Of a DNA stretch of 64,000 nucleotides, positions 17,937 through 27,012 are shown piece after piece. The notes beneath the pieces were generated by a model, which did not search any database, was not told where the DNA came from, and saw only the letters and a program-made list of their open reading frames with translations. The position numbers were made by a program, and so were the translations under genes. The stretch's first letter is position 1; each line of letters begins with the position of its first letter. The stretch is from Mesorhizobium sp. WSM4306 (GTDB taxonomy: Bacteria > Pseudomonadota > Alphaproteobacteria > Rhizobiales > Rhizobiaceae), in assembly GCF_007003975.1 (NCBI RefSeq), contig NZ_VFTC01000017.1:1-64000 (forward strand), given 5' to 3'.

Positions 17937-18189
17937 GAGTGGCCGGCCTGATGGGGGTGCTCAAACCCCGTCCATTGGGCCGCGGACGCCCCGGATGCTG
18001 CATGAGCGTGGCGGCCGCAACGTCCCGATCTTCGCTGGTCTCGTCGGCGCTTCCCACGTAGATCTTGCCGCCCGTGCTTGAAATTCTGTTGCGACAGGCA
18101 GAGTGCGTCTTCACCATAGGGAGGGCATGATCTTCCACCGGAGACGCAGAGCCACCGAAAATTTGGCGCTCATATGCGGATAACGTACG

Positions 18190-18220
18190 GCAAGTGCCTA
18201 GGAAATGCAGATTTTCCGCG
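18190..18220 (+). promoter_or_regulatory. Motif shared with the lrp-like promoter region
   Basis: GCAAGTGCC (18190-18198) followed by GATTTTCCGCG (18210-18220) upstream of the M24 gene. The same two words, in another arrangement, occur upstream of the M20 and lrp-like genes at 14.0-14.9 kb. The rest of 17937-18337 shows no gene; GAATGCCTG is repeated twice just before the M24 start. Confidence 0.35.
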
Positions 18221-18337
18221 ACAAGAAGAAATCCTCGGGGAAAACAGCCTCTTGTGACGTGATACGAAGAGAAAGTATGCGGACAGGACGAATGCCTGAT
18301 CCGTTCGAGGAATGCCTGTTTTGAAGGACTCGACGAG

Positions 18338-19516
18338 ATGAAATATGAGAAGCCATTTCCGCCCGAGGAGTTTCGGCGTCGTGTTCATGACGTGAAGCAG
18401 CGGATGGAGCGAGCGGGGCTGGACTTGCTGATCTGCCAGGATCCCGCGAATATGTATTGGCTTACCGGCTTTGACGGCTATTCGTTCTACGTGCCTCAGG
18501 TGGTCTTAGTGCATCTCCAGTCGGACATGCCCCTCTGGTTCGGACGTTTCGTCGATGTAAATTCCGCTTATATAACGACGGATCTGCCTAGAGAAAATAT
18601 AAGCTCATTTTCCGATCATAGACTTCAACATCCAGAATTACATCCATTTGACGATCTTTGCGAGCTTATCAATTCGCGCGGCTGGGGATCTGATCGAATC
18701 GGTGTCGAGCTTAACGCCCACTTCTATACTGCCCGAGCACATCAACATCTCGTCAAAGGCCTTCCGAATGCAAAATTCTCTGATAGCCGCGAATTAGTCA
18801 ATTGGGCACGGCTTATAAAATCTGACCTTGAACTAGTCTACATGAGAGAAGCGGGCCACCTTGCAACGCATACGATGCAGACGGCAATCGCTAACCTAAG
18901 GCCTGGAGTGCCGCAACATGAGGTCGTCGCGGAGGTGTACCGGGCCCAGACACGAGGGGTGGACGGTAAATATGGCGACTCTAGCGGTCCTCCTCTTATC
19001 CAGACTAGCGAACAAACGAACGCTCCGCACCTCAGTTGGACCGAGGAGCCCTTGCCGACCTCTGGCCTGGTTCTCATGGAGTTCGGCGCCACCCGACGCC
19101 GCTACTGTGCGCCGCTGTGCCGCACCGTCCACATCGGAAAGCCACCCGCAGAGGTCTCGCGTCTTGCTGAGGTTATAGTGGAAGGCGGGGATGCTGTGCT
19201 CGAGATGGCAAAGCCTGGTACCGTCGTTGAGGAGCTTAATGCGGTGTGGCAAGATATCCTCAAGCGGAACGGGTATATCAAGATAGGCCGCTCCGGCTAT
19301 TCAATCGGACTCAACTTCCCGCCGGAATGGGGCGAACGCACGGTTAGTATTCGCGCGGGCGACAAGACCATCCTACAACCAGGAATGTGCTTCCATTTTC
19401 AGTCGGGGGTTAGGCTCGAAGGGTTCGGCGCCGCCATCTCTGAATCATTTATTGTAACCGAAAGGGGCGGTGAGCGATTGGCAGATGTTGATCGCCGCTT
19501 GATCGTCGTGGACTAG
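18338..19516 (+). CDS. M24 peptidase-fold protein, ectoine hydrolase/creatinase-like
   Basis: A 392-residue pita-bread-fold protein. The N-terminal creatinase domain carries 'LLICQDPANMYWLTGFDGYS', close to what I know of ectoine hydrolase DoeA/EutD. In the C-terminal domain the usual aspartate metal ligands are not conserved: the strand reads 'LMEFGATRRRYCAPLCRTVH'. This resembles creatinase-type members that work without a metal. It may open a cyclic amidine or amide such as ectoine, or a related compound. Neighbouring aldehyde dehydrogenase and aminotransferase genes fit such a pathway. Function beyond the family is inference. Confidence 0.87.
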   Translation: MKYEKPFPPEEFRRRVHDVKQRMERAGLDLLICQDPANMYWLTGFDGYSFYVPQVVLVHLQSDMPLWFGRFVDVNSAYITTDLPRENISSFSDHRLQHPELHPFDDLCELINSRGWGSDRIGVELNAHFYTARAHQHLVKGLPNAKFSDSRELVNWARLIKSDLELVYMREAGHLATHTMQTAIANLRPGVPQHEVVAEVYRAQTRGVDGKYGDSSGPPLIQTSEQTNAPHLSWTEEPLPTSGLVLMEFGATRRRYCAPLCRTVHIGKPPAEVSRLAEVIVEGGDAVLEMAKPGTVVEELNAVWQDILKRNGYIKIGRSGYSIGLNFPPEWGERTVSIRAGDKTILQPGMCFHFQSGVRLEGFGAAISESFIVTERGGERLADVDRRLIVVD

Positions 19517-20489
19517 GTGATTTGGATGTGACCCAAATCGTTTTGCGATCTCACTGGGTCCGTTCGAAGCCGGTTGAAATTTGTTTCTGCGGCGAGCGGA
19601 TGAACGGATCTAGCTTAAGGACGGCGCTGTCTGAGAGGTGCGGCATGCCCAACCTCTGGGACAGGAGAATCTCGCCTAGCACATGAGTTCTCTGCATCAG
19701 CGGAGATTAAGATCCGTAGGCCGAAATGAGCCACCTGTGACGCGAGCGCGGCGTGAACGTTGCCCCATTCTACAAATGCGCGGATGACGCAAGAGGACTT
19801 AGCTTTTGAGGAGCATTGAGGACGAGTTTACGCGCGCCTGAAGCGGGCTCTTGCCAACCCTGCGCGCCGGTGGGAACGCGAGTATGGTCCGCCCCGTCCG
19901 TGCAACACGTCGCGACATCAGCACACGTTGTTCCCGATAGATGGCTCGGCAGCGAAGCTCGCCTTTTGCCCGGGGCTCGCTTCATCCTTTTCTGCTGTTT
20001 CGTGCGACTTCACCACTTCACCAAGTGAATGTCTGGGTTATCGCGGGGACCTCAATTTCGGGACCCCAAGACCTCCTTCCGAATGAAGTCGTCCGCGATG
20101 CCATCGTGTCTGAAGCGGTCGCGGTCACCCTGCACAGTGCCGGACGAAAGTAGCCTTGCGGCGAGTTCCGTCTAAGATTCGAGGCGGTTGCGCCTGCGTC
20201 AGTGCGCCTGATCGGTGTCGGTCGAGAACTTAATGCCACGAGGCCAGATCGGGAACTCGGGATCGGGAGATCGGCGCTGGAACCAACTACTTTCCGCGCC
20301 GCCGGCGACCAGCGCGACCTTCGCTCGCGGTCGCTAAGCCTCCTGGCAAGTGAAGTTGTGAGCCGTGTCCAATTCTACGCGAATTGGCTGCTGTTTGCAG
20401 GAATGCAGCTAAAGGGGCATCAACTGCGCTGCCGATCGGCGCTGTGGCAGCAATAACCTAAAGGCATCAGCATACCATTGGAGTCTTAG
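19517..20489. other. 970-bp region without a recognised gene
   Basis: Only short, unrelated frames are seen. No IS signature or RNA gene is recognisable. It may contain regulatory DNA for the downstream dehydrogenase-aminotransferase pair. Confidence 0.45.
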
Positions 20490-21968
20490 ATGAGGGGTAC
20501 GTCAATCACGGCATTACGCAGGCTCAAACGGCCAGACCTTTTGCGTGGTGATGCGTATCTGAACGGCGCCTGGCTCTCCAAATCAGATACTCTTGCCGTG
20601 TTTGATCCTGCCAGCGGTGACGAGATCGCTCAAGTTGCGGCTTGCGCAGACGCCGACGTTGACGACGCGGTCCATTGCGCAAGAGCAGCGTTCCTCAAGT
20701 GGCGCGACATGCTTCCGTTACAGCGTGGTGCATATCTGCGGAAATGGGCGGCAGGCATGCGGGAGAGCGCCGAAGACCTGGCTGTCATCATAACGGCCGA
20801 GCAAGGAAAACCGATTGCTGAAGCCCGCGGCGAAGTTTCATACGCTGCCGGCTTTTTAGATTGGTTTGCAGGGGAAGGGGAGCGGGCTTACGGCGAAACG
20901 ATTCCCAGCCATCTCCCCGCAAGCAGGCTGGCCGTGCATTTGCAGCCGATCGGGGTGACTGTCGCCATTACGCCATGGAACTTCCCAGCGGCAATGATCA
21001 CCAGAAAGGCTGGAGCTGCACTGGCCGCTGGCTGCACAATGATTGTAAAGCCGGCACCCGAAACGCCACTGTCGGCCCTCGCGCTTGCCCGCCTTGCCGG
21101 GGATGCTGGCATTCCGCCCGGCGTGTTTCAGGTGATCACGGGCGAAGCTCCGCCACTTGCCAAACGGCTGTTGTTGCATACCCACGTGCGTGCGTTCTCT
21201 TTTACGGGCTCCACCGAGGTCGGCAGAATCCTTCTCGAGCAATCCGCGAAGACAGTGAAGAAAGTCTCGCTCGAACTTGGCGGCAATGCTCCTTTCATCC
21301 TTTTCGGCGATGCGCCGATCAACGCTGCGGTCGCCGGTTGCATGGCAGCCAAGTTCGCGACATCCGGTCAGGACTGTCTCGCGGCAAACCGGATTTATGT
21401 GCAGCGAGAGATTTACGAGCATTTTACGGAAAAATTTGCCGAGGCCACCAGTAAACTAAAGGTCGGGCACGGATTGGAGCCAGGTGTCGACATCGGTCCG
21501 ATGACAAAGACGTCTGGTGCTGACAAATGCAGGCACCAGGTTTCTGAGGCTCTAGCAGCCGGGGCTCGAATGGTAGCAGGCGCACAGCACAATTCGCTTG
21601 GCGGGAACTTCGTCACGCCGGCCGTGCTTGCTAATGTGACCGATGACATGGTGATTGCGAAGGACGAAACGTTTGGACCTGTCGCTGCAATCCTGCCCTT
21701 CGACGACGAACGGGAGGTGGTCGCGCGAGCCAACAATTCCGAGATGGGACTTGCGGCCTACGTCTATACCCAAGATCTCAACCGAGCCATGCGGCTCTCC
21801 GACCGGCTCGAATATGGCATGGTTGCCGTGAATACTCCAAAATTTACGGGGCCGGGCATTCCGTTCGGCGGCTGGAAACAATCCGGCCTTGGTCGCGAGG
21901 GCTCAAGGCACGGTCTTATCGAATATCTCGAACCCAAATACCTCTGCATCGGCAACATCGCGGCCTGA
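20490..21968 (+). CDS. gabD: NAD(P)-dependent succinate-semialdehyde dehydrogenase-like enzyme
   Basis: A full-length 492-residue aldehyde dehydrogenase: 'ITPWNFPAAMITRKAGAALA' and 'CTMIVKPAPETPLSALALA' (cofactor-binding Lys), 'FTGSTEVGRILLEQ', catalytic Glu in 'VSLELGGNAPFIL', catalytic Cys in 'FATSGQDCLAANR', and 'KDETFGPVAAILPF'. It is closest in pattern to GabD/SSADH. The class-III aminotransferase begins 13 bases downstream, so the pair forms an operon. Together they would convert an omega-amino acid such as GABA, or diaminobutyrate as in DoeD/DoeC, to a dicarboxylate. The gabD label is by family pattern; the exact aldehyde is uncertain. Confidence 0.9.
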   Translation: MRGTSITALRRLKRPDLLRGDAYLNGAWLSKSDTLAVFDPASGDEIAQVAACADADVDDAVHCARAAFLKWRDMLPLQRGAYLRKWAAGMRESAEDLAVIITAEQGKPIAEARGEVSYAAGFLDWFAGEGERAYGETIPSHLPASRLAVHLQPIGVTVAITPWNFPAAMITRKAGAALAAGCTMIVKPAPETPLSALALARLAGDAGIPPGVFQVITGEAPPLAKRLLLHTHVRAFSFTGSTEVGRILLEQSAKTVKKVSLELGGNAPFILFGDAPINAAVAGCMAAKFATSGQDCLAANRIYVQREIYEHFTEKFAEATSKLKVGHGLEPGVDIGPMTKTSGADKCRHQVSEALAAGARMVAGAQHNSLGGNFVTPAVLANVTDDMVIAKDETFGPVAAILPFDDEREVVARANNSEMGLAAYVYTQDLNRAMRLSDRLEYGMVAVNTPKFTGPGIPFGGWKQSGLGREGSRHGLIEYLEPKYLCIGNIAA

Positions 21969-21981
21969 AAGGAAGCATTCA

Positions 21982-23385
21982 ATGACCATCAACATCAAAG
22001 AGATCACCGAAAAGGACCGCAACTCGGTCTTGCATCCTTTCACTCAGCTTAAAGATTTCGCCACTGGCAAGCTCGGCGACCCAACGATCGTGGTGACAGG
22101 GAAGGGGATCCGCATCCAGGACGCGCATGGCAACCAATTTATCGATGGCTTTGCCGGCCTATACTGCGTCAATGTCGGGTATGGCCGCACGGAAGTCGCC
22201 GATGCGATCTCGCGTCAGGCCTATCGCTTGGCGTATTACCACTCCTATGCGGCGCACACGACCGACGAGCTTGCGATCCTCTCCGATCGCCTTGTGAAGA
22301 TGGCGCCGGGCAAGATGAGCAAGGTGTTCTATGGCATGTCCGGCTCGGATGCGAACGAGACCCAGGCCAAGCTTGTTTGGTACTACAACAACCTGCGTGG
22401 CAAGCCGACCAAAAAGAAGATCATCTCCCGTGAACGCGGCTATCACGGCTGCAGCGTCGTGTCGGGCTCGATGACGGGCATGAGCTTTTATCACGACCAC
22501 ATGGACCTGCCACTTCCGCAGATTGTTCACACGGGTGTTCCACATCATTACTGGGGCGCAACCCCGGGCGAAACCGAGCGCGAATTCTCCGCTCGCCGCG
22601 CCGCCGAGCTTGATCAGTTGATCGAGCGGCTCGGCCCGGACAACGTCGGCGCCTTCATTGGCGAGCCCGTCCTCGGCACAGGTGGTATCACGCCTCCGCC
22701 GGAAGGCTATTGGGAAGCGGTACAGACGGTCCTCAAAAAACATGATGTGCTGCTGATTGCCGATGAAGTGATCACAGGGTTCGGCCGCACCGGTTCCATG
22801 TTCGGCTCACAGCACTATGGCATCGAGCCAGACCTCATCACGATCGCTAAAGGTTTGACGTCGGCCTACTTCCCGCTTTCAGCGGCAATCGTCGGTGAGA
22901 AGGTGTATAAAGTCCTGGAGGATGGAGCCGACAAGGTCGGGGCATTCTCGCACGGCTACACCTACTCTGGTCATCCGATCGGCGCCGCCGCGGCCAACGC
23001 GGTCCTCGATATTGTCGAGAAAGAAGACCTCCCCGGCAATGCGCGTGACGTCGGCGCGTTTTTCCAGGCGCAGTTGCAGGAGAGGTTCGCGCAGTTGCCG
23101 ATCGTCGGCGAAGTGCGGGGCGTCGGTCTTATGGGCGCAATCGAGTTCGTTGCCGATCGCGACAATCGGAAGCGTTTCGATCCGGCGCTCAAGGTAGGTG
23201 CGCGAATCTCGAAGGCCGCCCGTGACCGTGGTCTTATCGCTCGGGCCATGCCGCACGGGGACATTTTGGGCTTTGCTCCGCCGCTGGTTACAACCAAAGC
23301 TGAGGCGGAGGAGATTGTTGCAATCGCAGAAAGCGCCGTGCGCTCGGTTATGGATGAGCTTGTTCGCGAGAGTGAGAAAATCTGA
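21982..23385 (+). CDS. Class-III (omega-amino acid) aminotransferase
   Basis: About 467 residues from ATG 21982, preceded by GAAAGGAAGC; the frame is open further upstream only inside the preceding gene. Motifs: 'LHPFTQLKDF', 'DGFAGLYCVNVGYGR', 'FYGMSGSDANETQAKLVWYY' (PLP phosphate site), 'SRERGYHGCSVVSGSMTG', 'LLIADEVITGFGRTGSMFG' (PLP Asp) and 'DLITIAKGLTSAYFPLSA' (PLP Lys). It belongs to the pyruvate-dependent omega-aminotransferases (GABA, beta-alanine, taurine, diaminobutyrate types). It is coupled to the GabD-like gene and probably supplies its semialdehyde substrate. Confidence 0.93.
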   Translation: MTINIKEITEKDRNSVLHPFTQLKDFATGKLGDPTIVVTGKGIRIQDAHGNQFIDGFAGLYCVNVGYGRTEVADAISRQAYRLAYYHSYAAHTTDELAILSDRLVKMAPGKMSKVFYGMSGSDANETQAKLVWYYNNLRGKPTKKKIISRERGYHGCSVVSGSMTGMSFYHDHMDLPLPQIVHTGVPHHYWGATPGETEREFSARRAAELDQLIERLGPDNVGAFIGEPVLGTGGITPPPEGYWEAVQTVLKKHDVLLIADEVITGFGRTGSMFGSQHYGIEPDLITIAKGLTSAYFPLSAAIVGEKVYKVLEDGADKVGAFSHGYTYSGHPIGAAAANAVLDIVEKEDLPGNARDVGAFFQAQLQERFAQLPIVGEVRGVGLMGAIEFVADRDNRKRFDPALKVGARISKAARDRGLIARAMPHGDILGFAPPLVTTKAEAEEIVAIAESAVRSVMDELVRESEKI

Positions 23386-23530
23386 ATGAGTTGGGCCATC
23401 TTGTCGTAATCAAGGCGCAAACTCAAGCGACGGCCTGATCGGCTTGCGGGGCTGCCAGCTGAGCTGGTGCCGCGTTCCGCTCATTGAGTTTTCGGCGGAA
23501 TTCAATGCAGACACTGCTCAGGAGGAACTG

Positions 23531-24424
23531 GTGGCCAATTCGACCGCACTCAATCCCTGGGAATGGCCTGAAAGCCATTGGCGGCGGCGCATCAACAAAG
23601 TCAGAGCGGGCAAGGCACTAAGACCAATGTGGCCCGGCGGTAAACGCTGTGCCTTCGCCATCTCGTTCGACGTCGATCATGAGTCGAACGAATTGCGCAG
23701 GGGAGGGCGATCGCTAAGCAGATTATCCTGGGGTCAGTACGGGAGCCGACGAGGGATGCCTCGGGCTTTGGAACTCTTGAGAAAGTACGACGTTCCGGCG
23801 AGTTTTTTCGTTCCCGCTGTGATCGCTCAGTTGTATCCAGACGAGCAACGCGCAGTTGTCGATGAAGGCCATGAAATTGGCATGCACGGCTGGATACACG
23901 AGCTAAACTCGGAACTGAGCGCAGAGAGCGAGCGCTCTTTAATGATGAGGAGTGCCGACACTCTTGAAAAAATCACTTCCAAACGCCCGACGGGAATTCG
24001 AACGCCTTCCTGGGATTTTTCCGACGCAACTCTACGGATCATACGTGAAACCGGATTGACATACGACTCATCCCTTATGGCCGATGATAGTTGCTATGAG
24101 CTGCTGGAAGACGAGGAACCCACGGGAGTGATTGAAATACCGGTCGAATGGATTCGAGACGATGCCACTTATCTTTGGATGAGTCCCGATGGGTCTTCAC
24201 GGCCAGATTTATCAGTCGACGACGTGCTTTCTGTATTTATTCGGGAGTTCGAAGGGGCCTATCAAGATGCCGATTTATTTCAGCTGACTCTGCATCCACA
24301 CGTCATTGGATATCGCTCACGGATCTGGATCGTAGAAGAATTAATTCGACGCGCCAAAGCAAAGGGTGACGTTTGGTTCGCCACACATCATCAGGTCGCC
24401 GAGCGTGCGTCCTCATGTCTCTGA
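23531..24424 (+). CDS. Polysaccharide-deacetylase (NodB-fold) family hydrolase
   Basis: About 297 residues from GTG 23531, chosen because AGGAGG lies six bases before it; the frame is open to 23444. The NodB-homology domain is visible: 'FAISFDVDHESNELRRG' (catalytic Asp, metal Asp), 'PASFFVPAVIAQLYPDEQ', 'GHEIGMHGWIHELNSEL' (His metal site), 'GIRTPSWDFSDATLRII', and 'FQLTLHPHVIGYRSR'. The pattern matches the PuuE-allantoinase and imidase-like subgroup rather than the chitin-oligosaccharide deacetylase NodB, suggesting a small nitrogen compound as substrate. A scrap of a related gene lies at 35110-35230. Confidence 0.88.
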   Translation: MANSTALNPWEWPESHWRRRINKVRAGKALRPMWPGGKRCAFAISFDVDHESNELRRGGRSLSRLSWGQYGSRRGMPRALELLRKYDVPASFFVPAVIAQLYPDEQRAVVDEGHEIGMHGWIHELNSELSAESERSLMMRSADTLEKITSKRPTGIRTPSWDFSDATLRIIRETGLTYDSSLMADDSCYELLEDEEPTGVIEIPVEWIRDDATYLWMSPDGSSRPDLSVDDVLSVFIREFEGAYQDADLFQLTLHPHVIGYRSRIWIVEELIRRAKAKGDVWFATHHQVAERASSCL

Positions 24425-24603
24425 AAACTCTCAGACAGGAACGCCGGTAGAGTGCGGTGTTCTTGGGGCGGCGCAAGCCGTCCTGCGCCTCGACCGTTGC
24501 GGCGGTCACCAATGGATTTGGAATGACGCGGATCATCCGCTGTCCGGTATTCGCTTTCAGAGCGGGTACAGTGGGAGTTCTTATCTTGGAGGAGGACTAC
24601 AAT

Positions 24604-25361
24604 CTTGATTGACACGACCTTTGCCGGAAAAACGGTGCTGATTACCGGCGGGTGGCGCGCTTGGCCCGGCCAGTGCCAAACTGCTGGCGGCGGGTGGAGC
24701 GGATTTGGTGTTGGCTGACCTGTCGCAAGAGGCTCTGGACCAAACTCTGGCCGCCTGTCCTGGTGCCCGTTGAGTTGTCTGCGACGTGACCGATCCGGCG
24801 ATGCTGGAAGGGCTGGTCGACCTCGCCCGCGAGAGCTTTGGCCGGCCGGTTGAGGGCTTGGTCGCGGCCGCTGGCATTACGGTGCGATGAAGCGGCTGAT
24901 AGACGTGAAGGGTACGAAGCCATGTTCAGCTTCAACGTCGGGGCCATTTGGCGAATCTGCAAGCTGCATCCCGCAGATGCGCGAGCTTGGCCGCGGATCG
25001 GTGGTGCTCTTCAGCTCGACTGCTGGTCTGCAGGCCTCGAAGGACGTGCCGATCTATTCGGTGACCAAGGCGGCGGTTGTGATGATGACTCGCACGCTGG
25101 CGCTGAACCACGCGGCAGAAATATCCGCGCAAACTGTGTCTGCCCCGGAACCATCGCCAGCCGTTGGCCGAGGCCGGCGTCGCCTTCGCCCGGGGAGAAG
25201 CGGCACAGGTCGAGCGCCGGACGAAGATCATCGCTGCGCATCCGATGGGCCGAATGGGGTTGCCGTCCGAGGTGGCGACAGCTGTCGGCTATCTGCTGGA
25301 CGATGCGGCGGGCTTCACCATCGGCGCCGCGCTTACGGTCGACGGAGGCAGCCTTGCCTAA
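24604..25361 (+). pseudogene. Short-chain dehydrogenase/reductase, broken
   Basis: The start is TTG at 24604 (IDTTFAGKTVLITGG), where the glycine-rich NAD motif is frameshifted ('GALGPASAKLLAAGGADLVL' in another frame). An in-frame TGA follows 'AACPGAR'. Later blocks are in shifted frames: 'VLFSSTAGLQASKDVPIYSV' with the catalytic Tyr/Lys in 'YSVTKAA', then 'HPMGRMGLPSEVATAVGYLL' and 'FTIGAALTVDGGSLA' to a TAA at 25359. At least four lesions; dead gene. Confidence 0.9.
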
Positions 25362-25364
25362 GCT

Positions 25365-26087
25365 CCGGTCAGAAACACTGTCGTCGTCACCGGCGCGGCG
25401 CGCGGGATCGGTGCCGCAACAGCGGCGTGGCTTGGCTCGGAAGAGGCGTGGGTGTTGCTAGTGGATGTTCTGGATAAAGTGCACGACACAGCTGCGGGCC
25501 TTGGCCAGACGGCGCTCGTCTGCGATCTGGCCATGCCCGACGCCGCAGGGCGGGTTCTGGCCGCCTTGGATGCCGCAAGGATCGAGACGCTCGACGTCCT
25601 CGTGAACAATGCCGGCATTGGCGGTTCGAAGTCGCTCGCCGATACTGACGATGCCTTTTGTTCCCGCTGATCGATATCAACTTGCGTGCAGTCATCAGCC
25701 TGACCCGCGAGTTGCGGCCGCGGATGCGCCAGCCGGGCGGGCGGATCATTAATGTCAGCTCGATCCTCGGGCTTACGGGCTATCCCGGAACGGTAGGCTA
25801 TTCGGTGGCCAAGGCCGGGATCGCGTATCTCACGCTCCAGCAGGCCGGCGAGCAGGGCCTGTAGGGTATAACCGTGAATGCGGTGGCGCCCGGCGTGGTC
25901 CCCACCGACATGACTCGAGCGCTGCACGTACGCAGCTACCAACGCCTGATGGTCGCGCCAATCCGCTCGAGCGCGTCTCCTCGCCGGAGGAGCAGGCGGC
26001 GGTGATCGCCTTCCTGCTTCGGACGACGCGTTCTACGTCTCGGGCGCAGTGATCCCCGTCGACGGCGGCTCCCGCCTGTCACAGTAG
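25365..26087 (+). pseudogene. Second short-chain dehydrogenase/reductase, broken
   Basis: This begins three bases after the previous pseudogene, so the pair was once an operon. Blocks in different frames: 'VVVTGAARGIGAATAAWLGS' (NAD motif), 'LDVLVNNAGIGGSKSLADTD', 'GGRIINVSSILGLTGYPGTV', 'YSVAKAGIAYLTLQQA', an in-frame TAG near 25862, 'TVNAVAPGVVPTDMTRALH' and 'VSGAVIPVDGGSRL'-like sequence near 26040-26080. Several frameshifts and a stop make it nonfunctional. Confidence 0.9.
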
Positions 26088-26129
26088 AGAAGAATAGCGC
26101 AATTTAAGCCTATACACAGGATGGCCCTG

Positions 26130-26480
26130 CAATTCCCGGATGCAGACCGACTCTGCCGGTAACCGGTTCCGGTGGTCGATCCTGTTAGCGGCGCCATTAC
26201 CCGGCGCACATTTGATCGCGGTGGTGGGCAAGTTGAATTTACCCTTCGCGCGCTTCCCAGCGATCAATATGGCAGTGTCGTACTGCTCGGTCATTGTCGC
26301 AACGGTCGCGTTCAGCGTCGGCGCGAACCACAGCGCCTTGGCCACACCAGGTTGTAGCAGACGGATCGCCTCAGTGACCCGCCGAAGAAGCTGAGGCCGT
26401 CAATCCAGTCGGGCAGCTTTTGAGTCAGAGTTGGCAAAGGCTGCTCGAACTGAACGACTGTTGAGGAAAGCCTTTGCAGG
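26130..26480 (-). pseudogene. istA: IS21-family IstA remnant
   Basis: Minus-strand frames give 'FFGGSLRRSVCYNLVWPRRC' and 'KALWFAPTLNATVATMTEQY', 'DTAILIAGKRAKGKFNLPTT', which match the IstA integrase stretch 'FGG.PRRLVPDNLK...V.KA..YEP.LN.TYA.MA.HY.TAILPAR'. Both ends are missing. The istB scrap near 9.8-10.1 kb may come from a related element. Confidence 0.7.
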
Positions 26481-26521
26481 CGCGGCGGGCGCGAGCACCG
26501 CGGGGAGCCGCAAAAAGGCAC

Positions 26522-27012
26522 GCGGAGAGCTCTGCTGAGGCTGCAGTCAACTCAGCGTCCTTGGGAGCATATTGAAGTAGTATTTGCCCATCTCTCCCTG
26601 TTATGGCGATTTGAGAAGCAAAAAGCCCGTTCAGCGTTTAGCTTGGAGAATGTGCCCACTGCACTGCTCGCCCGCGAATCACCGATATTATGCAGATTTA
26701 GGAGCTCGACGCCGATCTCCTGCATTTGTTGGCGAGGATTGCTGGAAGAGTACCCATTCAATGCACTAAAATCCTGGAGTGGTCTGATCCTCATATTGTA
26801 AGTGTAGGCTGGCCTGATGCGGCTGGTTCCAAGTCTTCACAAAGGTTCCAACTACGCCTCCTCCCAAGGCGCATCGGCCCGGCAGCGAGTTCAATCTCCT
26901 GCCGGGCGTTGTAACTATTTGCGCACATTGGCCGATTCGGACCTTCAACGGGTTGGGCGGCTGCTGGCTGTCGGAGCAATGTAAAACTGGCTCATAGGCA
27001 AGAGTTAGATTG
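26522..27012. other. No gene recognised upstream of the MFS gene
   Basis: Short frames only. Nothing similar to a known family was seen. Confidence 0.45.

Noticed and set aside
19816..20456. Several 70-85 codon frames on both strands
   Set aside because: They overlap each other and show no similarity or translation signals.
23531..24424. nodB (Nod-factor deacetylase)
   Set aside because: The NodB fold is shared, but the sequence pattern is nearer PuuE-like hydrolases, and no nodA, nodC or nod box is nearby.
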